Assembly (NCBI RefSeq): GCF_001889305.1
Contig: NZ_CP013074.1
Span: 496,001-560,000 of the forward strand
Length of the DNA stretch: 64,000 nt
Direction of reading: 5' to 3'
From: Dehalococcoides mccartyi
GTDB taxonomy: Bacteria; Chloroflexota; Dehalococcoidia; Dehalococcoidales; Dehalococcoidaceae
Positions 56,030 to 64,000 of the stretch are shown here, piece by piece. Positions within the stretch are counted from its first letter, which is position 1. Every line of letters starts with the position of its first letter. Both the position numbers and the translations under genes were made by a program. The notes below the pieces were generated by a model. The model saw only the letters and a list, made by a program, of their open reading frames with translations. It was not told the DNA's origin and did not search any database.

Positions 56030-57541
56030 TTGAGCGCACGTGGTCAAGATATAGTATCTATTATTAAAGAGCAGATAAAAGAATTCGGTGCTCCGGTTAG
56101 CATGACCAGCGTCGGTTCGGTTATCGAAGTAGGCGATGGCATCGCCCGTATTCATGGTCTTTCCAATGCCAAGTACAACGAACTTTTGGAATTCCCCGGC
56201 GGTGTTATGGGCATTGCCCTTAACCTTGAAGAAGACAGCGTTGCAGCTGTTATTCTGGGCGAAGATTCCAATATTAAAGAAGGCGACGAAGTAAAGGCTA
56301 CCGGTCGTATTTCTGAAATTACGGTTGGTAAAGGTATGATTGGCCGCGTTGTAGACCCTTTAGGCCGCCCTCTGGACGGCAAAGGCCCTATCAAGGCTGA
56401 ATCAACCCGCCCCCTTGAGCGTATCGCCCCTAACGTGGTTGACCGTAAATCAGTAAACACTCCGGTTCAGACAGGTATCAAAGCTATTGATGCCATGATA
56501 CCCATCGGCCGCGGTCAGCGTGAGCTGATTATTGGTGACCGTTCAACCGGTAAAACCGCCATTGCTCTGGATACCATTATTAACCAGAAGGGCGGGGATC
56601 TGGTTTGTATTTATGTGGCTATCGGACAGAAGGCTTCCAAAGTAGCCCGTACGGTAGCTTTGCTTGAGCAGTACGGTGCTATGGAGCATACTATCGTGGT
56701 TGCGGCAAACTCTTCTGACGCAGTAGCTTTGCAGTATCTGGCACCTTATGCCGGCTGCGCTATCGGTGAAGAGTTTATGGAACAGGGTCAAGATGCCTTG
56801 GTGGTTTATGATGACCTGACCAAGCATGCCTGGGCTTATCGCCAGCTTTCACTCCTTCTGCGTCGCCCGCCCGGCCGTGAGGCTTATCCGGGTGATGTAT
56901 TCTACCTGCACAGCCGTTTGTTGGAACGGGCTGCCAGACTTAATGACAAGCTTGGCGGCGGTTCGCTGACCGCTTTGCCCATTATTGAAACTCAGGCCGG
57001 AGACGTTTCGGCTTATGTACCTACCAACGTTATTTCCATTACGGATGGACAGATTTATCTTGAACCGGATATGTTTAACGCCGGTATCCGACCCGCGGTT
57101 AACGTGGGTATATCGGTGTCACGCGTGGGTTCAAGCGCTCAGACCAAGGCCATGAAGAAGGTTGCCAGCAAACTGAAGATGGATATGGGTCAGTATCGTG
57201 AATTGGCTGCTTTTGCCCAGTTCGGTACTTCCGAACTTGATAAAGCTACCCGTATGCAGCTGGAGCGCGGTCAAAGAATCACCGAGGTACTCAAACAGGG
57301 TCAGTACCAGCCGTTGCCCATGGCTAATCAGGTTGCTATCCTGTATGCCGTGCTGAACGGGTATCTTGACAGTATAGAAGTTGAAAAAGTACGTGATTTT
57401 GAGAGCGGGTTCTATCGCTTCCTCGAAGCGAACTATGCTTCGGTGCTGAACAATATTACCAAGGAAAATGCTATCTCTGCTGAAACCGAGACAGCCCTTA
57501 AGACCGCTTTGGATGATTATAAGAAGGGTTTAGTAGCATAA
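56030..57541 (+). CDS. atpA: ATP synthase F1 subunit alpha
   Basis: 503-aa non-catalytic nucleotide-binding subunit. Walker A GDRSTGKT near residue 172, [42 protein letters not shown] and [17 protein letters not shown] are canonical. TTG start at 56030 with GGAGGTGG upstream, fitting [16 protein letters not shown]. Confidence 0.97.
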   Translation: MSARGQDIVSIIKEQIKEFGAPVSMTSVGSVIEVGDGIARIHGLSNAKYNELLEFPGGVMGIALNLEEDSVAAVILGEDSNIKEGDEVKATGRISEITVGKGMIGRVVDPLGRPLDGKGPIKAESTRPLERIAPNVVDRKSVNTPVQTGIKAIDAMIPIGRGQRELIIGDRSTGKTAIALDTIINQKGGDLVCIYVAIGQKASKVARTVALLEQYGAMEHTIVVAANSSDAVALQYLAPYAGCAIGEEFMEQGQDALVVYDDLTKHAWAYRQLSLLLRRPPGREAYPGDVFYLHSRLLERAARLNDKLGGGSLTALPIIETQAGDVSAYVPTNVISITDGQIYLEPDMFNAGIRPAVNVGISVSRVGSSAQTKAMKKVASKLKMDMGQYRELAAFAQFGTSELDKATRMQLERGQRITEVLKQGQYQPLPMANQVAILYAVLNGYLDSIEVEKVRDFESGFYRFLEANYASVLNNITKENAISAETETALKTALDDYKKGLVA

Positions 57542-57565
57542 ATTTCGAACCTGGCGGGAAGTTAA

Positions 57566-58423
57566 ATGGCTAATATAAGAATAATAAAAAGGCGTATCCG
57601 CAGTGTCCGTAATATAGCCAAGATTACCAGGGCTATGGAAATGATTGCGGCCTCTAAAATGAAAAAGGCCCAGGAACGCGGTCTGGCTGGTAGGTCTTAC
57701 AGTGAAAAAATCACCGAGGTTATTGCCGCTTTAGCGGCTCTACCCCAGAGCGGTGAAGTTTTGCACCCCTTGCTTGAACGCAGACCGGTCAAAAAGATAG
57801 CCGTACTTCACATAACTCCTGACCGGGGTCAGTGCGGCGGTTTGGTTGCAAATATCAACCGCAAGACCGGTACTTTCATAATGGAGCAAAAAGTTCCGGT
57901 GTCTGCCGTAGTTGTAGGGCGTAAGGGCGTGGATTTTATCCGCCGTATCAAACAGCAAATGCGGGCAGAGTTTATAAATTTGGGTGACAAGCCCGGTTAT
58001 CTGGACACGCTTCCCATTTCCAGAGTTATTATGGATGACTTTATGAGCGGGGAGATCGACCAGGTATTTATTTCCTACACCCAGTTTGTAAGTACCGCCC
58101 TGCAGAAGCCTGTTCTTGAGCAGCTTTTGCCGGTAGTGCCGCTGGAATTGCCTCCCGGCCAGAATCTGGAATATATTTACGAGCCGGAATCGGCTACTGT
58201 TTTAAATTCGCTTTTACCCCGTTTTGTTGAGATGAGTGTTTATCATGCCATTCTGGAGTCTATTGCCTCAGAGCAGTCAGCCCGGATGGTTGCCATGCGC
58301 AATGCTACTGATAATGCCAAAGAGGTTATCGGGGAGCTTACACTTATTTACAACAAGGCTCGTCAGGAATCTATCACTAATGAGCTTTTGGACATCGTCG
58401 GCGGAGCTGCCGCGCTGGCCTAA
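57566..58423 (+). CDS. atpG: ATP synthase F1 subunit gamma
   Basis: 285-aa rotor subunit. The N-terminal helix RIRSVRNIAKITRAMEMIAASKMKKAQ and the C-terminal helix ARMVAMRNATDNAKEVIGELTLIYNKARQESITNELLDIVGGAAAL form the shaft that turns inside the alpha/beta ring. ATG at 57566, 24 bp after atpA. Confidence 0.96.
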   Translation: MANIRIIKRRIRSVRNIAKITRAMEMIAASKMKKAQERGLAGRSYSEKITEVIAALAALPQSGEVLHPLLERRPVKKIAVLHITPDRGQCGGLVANINRKTGTFIMEQKVPVSAVVVGRKGVDFIRRIKQQMRAEFINLGDKPGYLDTLPISRVIMDDFMSGEIDQVFISYTQFVSTALQKPVLEQLLPVVPLELPPGQNLEYIYEPESATVLNSLLPRFVEMSVYHAILESIASEQSARMVAMRNATDNAKEVIGELTLIYNKARQESITNELLDIVGGAAALA

Positions 58424-58429
58424 TTCTAG

Positions 58430-59833
<1,404 letters not shown>

Positions 59834-59857
59834 GTATTATATCTGGCAGGTAAAAAA

Positions 59858-60280
59858 TTGGCTAAATTAAAGCTGGACATAGTTACTGCGGAACGGTCGG
59901 TATTTTCCGAAGAGGTAGATGTGGTGGTTGCCCCCGGTATTGAGGGTGAAATGGCCATACTGCCTCATCATGCCCCGCTGATGACAGCTTTGCAGGCTGG
60001 GGAACTCAAGGCTAAAATCGGCTCTGAGGAATATTCTATGGTGGTTTCCGGCGGTTTCCTTGAGGTACGGCCTGACAGGGTAATCGTGTTGGCAGATAGT
60101 GCTGAACGGGCAGAGGAAATTGATATTGCCCGGGCTGCCGAGGCCAAGAAGAGGGCTGAAGCCCGCATGGCTGACAAATACGAACCTGGTATGCTGGCTG
60201 CCGAAACAGAAGCTTCACTGCGACGGGCTATGATACGCCTGAAGGTAGCCGAAAAACGGCGGAAACACCCCCAAGTCTAG
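59858..60280 (+). CDS. atpC: ATP synthase F1 subunit epsilon
   Basis: 140-aa epsilon subunit: an N-terminal beta-sandwich ([41 protein letters not shown]) and a C-terminal helical hairpin ([18 protein letters not shown]...[17 protein letters not shown]) that can inhibit the enzyme. TTG start at 59858 after CAGG. Last gene of the operon, followed by a terminator. Confidence 0.95.
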   Translation: MAKLKLDIVTAERSVFSEEVDVVVAPGIEGEMAILPHHAPLMTALQAGELKAKIGSEEYSMVVSGGFLEVRPDRVIVLADSAERAEEIDIARAAEAKKRAEARMADKYEPGMLAAETEASLRRAMIRLKVAEKRRKHPQV

Positions 60281-60303
60281 TTGGTACAACTCTGCAAATG
60301 ATA

Positions 60304-60330
60304 AAAGCCCCTTTAACAAGGGGCTTTTTG
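60304..60330 (+). terminator. Intrinsic terminator after atpC
   Basis: A 10-bp stem (60304-60313 with 60318-60327) closing a TAAC loop, followed by TTTTTG on the plus strand. It lies 24 bp after atpC. The complementary A-tract to the left lets it also stop minus-strand transcription from rimM, so it is probably bidirectional. Confidence 0.9.
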
Positions 60331-60351
60331 TTTGGGCTGACAAACTGACAA

Positions 60352-60852
60352 CTAGTCAAGCAAACCGGGAATGGGGTCAATAATCATTTTATCGGTCTGC
60401 AGGTTTATCTCCTTGACTACATCCTTGACCGCCGGTATCAGGGCTTCTTTAGCACCGTAACTGATTACGTATATGTCATTAGATGGCATATGGAGTATTT
60501 CCTTTATCTGCCCAATCTTCTCCCCCGACAAGCCTACAACTTCTAGCCCTATCAGCTGGAAATCATAGTAAACACCTTCAGGCAGTTTTTTTAAGGCGGA
60601 GAACGGTATTTCCACTGGAGCACCGATAAGCTCCTCTGCGGCATCAATATCGGTTATTTCGCTCAGGTGAATAACAGCCTGGGCTTTCTGCCAGCTTGTC
60701 TGGCTGACAGTATAGGCTGTGCGTCTTATCAGCAGTTTATTTCCGATATCAAAGCGTTCAGGGAAATCAGTCAGCACACCTATTTTAAGGCCGCCGTTCA
60801 TTCCCCATATCCCCAGTACTTTACCTATTAAAATGTATTCTTCTTGAGCCAT
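60352..60852 (-). CDS. rimM: 16S rRNA processing protein RimM
   Basis: 166-aa 30S maturation factor that binds S19. The N-terminal [21 protein letters not shown] matches IGKI.G..G..G.v.v, and the PRC-barrel part has [17 protein letters not shown] and a C-terminal [27 protein letters not shown] with LIPA as usual. ATG 60852 ([10 protein letters not shown]) preferred over the GTG three codons earlier. Third gene of rpsP-khpA-rimM; trmD and rplS are not next to it. Confidence 0.93.
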   Translation of the reverse strand: MAQEEYILIGKVLGIWGMNGGLKIGVLTDFPERFDIGNKLLIRRTAYTVSQTSWQKAQAVIHLSEITDIDAAEELIGAPVEIPFSALKKLPEGVYYDFQLIGLEVVGLSGEKIGQIKEILHMPSNDIYVISYGAKEALIPAVKDVVKEINLQTDKMIIDPIPGLLD

Positions 60853-60941
60853 TTCTTTCACATATTAATAAGGCCAACCCGAACCGCGGCACCGGGCCGG
60901 GGGAGGGGTTGACCTTAGATAGACCTTGGCTTGTTATTTAA

Positions 60942-61169
60942 CTAAAGAATTTCAAGACGGGCGCGTTTACCAGCTTTCGCAGCTTTGACCCGAATGAGGG
61001 TGCGCATTGCCTGAGCAATCCTGCCCTGCTTGCCGATAATCCTGCCCTTATCTACATCGGCTACCTTCAGAGTCAGCTTGATGCCTTCTTCTTCAGGTTC
61101 CTCTGTCACTACTACATCATTTGGCTCGTCAGCTAGCGATTTGGCGATGTACTCGACAAGTTCTTTCAT
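60942..61169 (-). CDS. khpA: KH-domain RNA-binding protein KhpA
   Basis: 75-aa single KH-domain protein (YlqC/KhpA family). The RNA-binding GxxG loop is GKQG in GRIIGKQGRIAQAMRTLIRV. It starts MKELVEYIAKSLADEPNDVVV as in the family. AAGGAG lies before the ATG. Between rpsP and rimM, its usual position. Confidence 0.94.
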   Translation of the reverse strand: MKELVEYIAKSLADEPNDVVVTEEPEEEGIKLTLKVADVDKGRIIGKQGRIAQAMRTLIRVKAAKAGKRARLEIL

Positions 61170-61184
61170 GGGATCTCCTTCTGT

Positions 61185-61433
61185 TTAGTTAGAATTAACG
61201 ACGCCGGCCTTTTTCAAAAGGCGGGCAACCGTATCCGTAGGTTGAGCACCTTTACCAATCCAGTAGAGGGCTTTTTCGGCGTTTATGACCACAGTTTCAG
61301 GATTAGTCATGGGGTTGTAGGTGCCGACAATGTCCGTATAAGTGGCATCACGCGGCGAACGGGCCTCAGTTACGATTATCCGGTAGCAAGGTTTCTTGGG
61401 GGCTCCGATACGAGTGAGTCTGATTTTCAACAT
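61185..61433 (-). CDS. rpsP: 30S ribosomal protein S16
   Basis: 82-aa S16. [29 protein letters not shown] and GTYNPMTNP...[28 protein letters not shown] are diagnostic. First gene of the operon; a TTGACA/CATAAT promoter lies just upstream (61465-61493). Confidence 0.97.
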   Translation of the reverse strand: MLKIRLTRIGAPKKPCYRIIVTEARSPRDATYTDIVGTYNPMTNPETVVINAEKALYWIGKGAQPTDTVARLLKKAGVVNSN

Positions 61434-61464
61434 GATTGTTTACCGCTTTACCTTTTTTGCTGGT

Positions 61465-61493
61465 ATTATGACTTATCGTAGCCAAGCTGTCAA
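61465..61493 (-). promoter_or_regulatory. Promoter of the rpsP operon
   Basis: On the minus strand TTGACA (61493-61488), 17-bp spacer, CATAAT (61470-61465), about 32 bp before the rpsP ATG. Strong match; leader of about 25 bases. Confidence 0.75.
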
Positions 61494-61578
61494 ATGTGCC
61501 TTTGGTACTGGCTAGCCCCAAAAGAGGATAAATATATACAAATTATCTCTGTAGTTATCTAAAAATATTAGATATAAT

Positions 61579-62250
61579 ATGAATGTGAAAATTAAAAAAC
61601 TTCATAATTGGGATATGACACCCGCTCAGGCAATAGTTCTCCAGCGTGAACTTGCCCAAAAAGTGTCTGCTTGCGGCACTCTTTCTGATATTCATCTGGT
61701 TGCCGGAGCAGATGTCTGGTACAGCCGCACTTCAGGTATGGGCAGGGCGGCGGTAGTGGTGCTTAGCTATCCTGATATGCAGTTGATGGAAATAAGCCGT
61801 TCCGAAGGGGATTGCCATATTCCTTATATACCCGGTTTATTATCTTTCAGGGAGATGCCGCTTCTTTTATCCGCTTTTGAGGGATTGGAAAGTATACCTG
61901 ATTTGGTATTTATGGACGGGCAGGGGCTGGCCCATCCCAGACGGCTTGGGATTGCTTCGCATTTGGGATTGTTTTTAAATAAACCGGTAATAGGCTGTGC
62001 TAAAAACCGTTTGGTGGGTGAATATACCGCTTTAGCCGAGGCAGCTGGAAGTCACTCTGATTTGTATCATAACAACCAACTGGTAGGACGGGTGGTACGC
62101 ACTCGTAAGGGGGTAAACCCTTTGTTTATATCCGTAGGGCACAAAATTTGCCTTGAGGAAGCTTGCAGCTGGGTTGTAGAGTGTTGCCGTGGTTACCGGC
62201 TGCCTGAACCGATACGGCAAGCTCATCTGGCGGCTGCCGAGTTGATTTAA
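61579..62250 (+). CDS. nfi: Endonuclease V
   Basis: Cuts DNA beside deoxyinosine, 223 aa. Metal ligands correspond to Asp in VAGADVWYS, Glu in YIPGLLSFREM and Asp in LVFMDGQG, and VIGCAKNRLVGEY and SVGHKICLEEA are family blocks. No Shine-Dalgarno is seen; a TATAAT at 61573-61578 abuts the ATG, which would put the transcript start near 61585, exactly on a GTG three codons downstream, so the mature start may be GTG 61585. Divergent from rpsP. Confidence 0.92.
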   Translation: MNVKIKKLHNWDMTPAQAIVLQRELAQKVSACGTLSDIHLVAGADVWYSRTSGMGRAAVVVLSYPDMQLMEISRSEGDCHIPYIPGLLSFREMPLLLSAFEGLESIPDLVFMDGQGLAHPRRLGIASHLGLFLNKPVIGCAKNRLVGEYTALAEAAGSHSDLYHNNQLVGRVVRTRKGVNPLFISVGHKICLEEACSWVVECCRGYRLPEPIRQAHLAAAELI

Positions 62251-62362
62251 AAACCCTCTCCGGTATTATCATATAAGCCTATAAATGGTATTCTATATAA
62301 TATGGATTTGGGCGTGCCGTCTAACCGTACACTGTTTTTAGCGTTATATTAAAAGAGGTATT

Positions 62363-63452
62363 ATGCAAGATATATTAAGTGAACTTAAGGGCCGCATTCT
62401 TTCTGATATGGTGCGACTTTGACGTTTCTGCTAAAGAACTGGAGATAACCGAACTGGAAAATGCCTCCGCCAGCCCTGATTTCTGGCAGGACCAGCAAAA
62501 TGCCCAAAGGGCCATGAAAAAACTGGCTGCCAACAAGCGCACTTCAGAACTTTGGCGGGGTTTGGAACGGCGTGTAAACGATCTTACTGAACTTGCGGTA
62601 TTGTCATATGAAGACCCGTCTTTAAGTAACGAGATAGAACATGAAATAAGCGGTCTTACTGCCGAACTGAACAGCCTGGAAGTAGGCTTGGCTTTTTCCG
62701 GCCAGTATGATAACCGAAATGCTCTGCTTACGGTGCATGCCGGGGCGGGCGGGGTGGAATCTCAGGATTGGGCAGGTATGTTGCTGCGGATGTTTATGCG
62801 CTGGGCTGAAAAAAAGGGGTTTGGCATGGAAATACTTGACCAAAGCCTCGGTGAGGAAGCGGGCGTAAAGAGCGCAACTCTGCAGATAGATGGTGAATAT
62901 GCTTACGGTTTTCTGAAAAGCGAACACGGGGTTCACCGCCTCATTAGGCTTTCTCCCTTTGATGCCGACCATGCACGACATACGTCATTTGCTTTGGTAG
63001 AGATTATGCCCGAAGCTGAAGACAGTGTGGATATTGACATAAAACCGGAAGACATAAAAATTGAGATGTTCCGTTCAAGTGGTCCTGGCGGGCAGAATGT
63101 TCAGAAAGTTTCAACCGCAGTACGGATTACCCACATACCTTCAGGGATTGTAGTTGCCAGCCAAACCGAGCGCAGCCAGCATCAGAACCGTGAAATTGCC
63201 ATGCGGATACTGGCATCCAAACTGCTGGCGGTAGAGATTGCCAAGCGGGCGGAAGAACGCGCCAAGCTTAAAGGAGAACGTATTTCTGCCGAATGGGGAA
63301 ACCAGATACGCAGTTACGTCCTTCACCCCTATAAGATGGTCAAGGATCACCGCACGGATTATGAGGTAGGTAATGCTGAAACTGTGCTGGAAGGTGAACT
63401 GGACGGGTTTATAAATGCTTATCTTCGGCAGAATATAGGAAGGGAAGAATGA
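62363..63452 (+). CDS. prfB: Peptide chain release factor 2, +1 programmed frameshift
   Basis: RF2, about 362 aa, terminating at UGA and UAA. The reading frame starts at ATG 62363 with AGAGG upstream, runs 19 codons (MQDILSELKGR...DMVRL) to an in-frame TGA at 62420-62422, and resumes after a +1 shift at CTT TGA C, continuing from 62421 as DVSAKELEITELE. The rest carries the codon-recognition SPF (RLSPFDADHARHTSF) and the peptide-release GGQ (SGPGGQNVQKVS). The gene is therefore two frames joined, 62363-62419 and 62421-63452, not a pseudogene. Confidence 0.95.
62408..62423 (+). promoter_or_regulatory. prfB +1 recoding site
   Basis: Reads ATG GTG CGA CTT TGA C: a weak Shine-Dalgarno-like GGTG three bases before the slippery CTT, then the stop TGA followed by C. 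This spacing equals that of the E. coli prfB site. Low RF2 would favour slippage of CUU to UUU, giving autoregulation. Confidence 0.88.
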
Positions 63453-64000
63453 AAAAACAGTTTTTGGCGCTGGGGCTTATACTGGGAATACTGCTGGGCG
63501 GTTTGTTTCCGGCTGATGCCAGTGCTCAAAGCTCTATTACTATAGATAAAAGTAATGTAAATGTTACTTTCCCCAGCAATATAGGCTTTAGTATAACAGC
63601 CAGCAGTACCAGCAATATTACCGATATACGGCTGTTTTATACTGTTGACCGCAAAAGTTTTTCAGAGGTATACAGCGAATCTGTCTTGAAGTTTACTCCA
63701 GCGCCTACGGTAAGCACGTCGTATTCCTGGGATATGCGCTATACCGGCGGCATGCCGCCAGGTGCCCGTGTAAATTATTGGTACCGTATAACAAATGAGG
63801 ATGGAGATATCCTTGTAAGCCCAATCCAGACACTTGTATATGCAGATGCCCGTTTTGACTGGCAGAGTATTTCAGAGGGTATGCTGGAACTATACTGGTA
63901 TAATGGTGACCAGTCTTTTGCAGATGAACTTATGGAGTCAGCGCAAGCAGCGCTTGTGCGCCTTGCGGCAGATACCGGTGCAGAACTGCAGGACAAGATT
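63449..64000 (+). CDS. Secreted protein, possible peptidase-MA family (3' end missing)
   Basis: The ATG overlaps the prfB stop (ATGA) and the frame stays open for 184 codons to the window end. A signal peptide is clear: KK, a hydrophobic core from about residue 4 to 19 (FLALGLILGILLGGLF) and a likely cleavage after ADASA. A beta-rich domain follows, then VYADARFDWQSISEGMLELYWYNGDQSFADELMESAQ, which recalls peptidase-MA-like metallohydrolases of Chloroflexota. That assignment is from memory, and the HExxH expected of such an enzyme would lie beyond the window. Confidence 0.75.
   Translation, partial: MKKQFLALGLILGILLGGLFPADASAQSSITIDKSNVNVTFPSNIGFSITASSTSNITDIRLFYTVDRKSFSEVYSESVLKFTPAPTVSTSYSWDMRYTGGMPPGARVNYWYRITNEDGDILVSPIQTLVYADARFDWQSISEGMLELYWYNGDQSFADELMESAQAALVRLAADTGAELQDKI

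Noticed and set aside
60862-60941. GC-rich inverted stretch between rimM and khpA as a terminator
   Set aside because: The GC-rich run near 60884-60908 has no clean stem followed by a T-tract, and the genes are likely one operon.
62379-63452. prfB read as a shortened or broken gene
   Set aside because: The 19-codon leader, the TGA at a CTT TGA C site and the exact +1 frame match show programmed recoding, not a mutation.

Overview
The window looks like a chromosomal core region of a small-genome anaerobic Chloroflexota bacterium, most likely Dehalococcoides mccartyi or a close relative. This is inferred from protein content: a folate-independent 'core' methionine synthase of the type characterised in Dehalococcoides, a UDP-GlcNAc gene set with no murein genes nearby, and a replication block containing a double DnaC-like ATPase. 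No BLAST was possible. I see no mobile element, CRISPR array, rRNA or tRNA. Coding density is very high and many genes overlap by 1-20 bp.

Layout. 1-1938 (+): rplQ (5' end missing)-truA-rplM-rpsI, closed by a strong terminator. 14513-2012 (-): ABC exporter, mtnA, mtnP, core methionine synthase, a small Cys-rich protein, a kinase/ATPase fusion, ahcY, metK, a small membrane protein, phosphoglucomutase and phosphoglucose/phosphomannose isomerase, then a separate small membrane gene. This is a nearly complete S-adenosylmethionine cycle with sugar-phosphate genes downstream. 14606-15438 (+): two hotdog-fold dehydratase subunits. 20468-15425 (-): tldD, pmbA, PAC2, HEAT-repeat and GNAT genes. 20599-26074 (+): glmM, glmU, a glmU-like paralog and glmS, which together make UDP-GlcNAc. 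27249-26081 (-): HAD and PEBP genes. 27387-30560 (+): lysA, holB, ricT. 31079-30549 (-): HNH nuclease. 35026-31151 (-): rplI, dnaB, a DnaD-like gene and the double DnaC-like ATPase. 39149-35096 (-): M20 hydrolase, acyl-CoA dehydratase activase, plsX, trxB. 39363-43134 (+): uvrA, HD protein, XRE regulator. 45710-43131 (-): sbcC. 52531-45884 (-): ppsA, dgt, dnaG, rpoD. 52832-60280 (+): bifunctional nuclease, then the complete F-type ATP synthase operon (atpI B E F H A G D C), closed by a terminator. 61433-60352 (-): rpsP, khpA, rimM. 61579-64000 (+): endonuclease V, prfB with a +1 programmed frameshift, and a secreted protein cut off by the window end.

The features most worth a second look are these. 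The phosphoglucomutase frame has no ATG/GTG/TTG for its first 66 codons and seems to start at AUA. The core methionine synthase is translationally coupled to a nine-cysteine protein. Several genes have a good promoter whose predicted start site falls on or within a few bases of the start codon, suggesting leaderless mRNAs. There are tandem GlmU-like enzymes, only one of which keeps the acetyltransferase His motif. A helicase loader carries two AAA domains in one chain. The ATP synthase beta subunit is unusual around its rotor-contacting loop.
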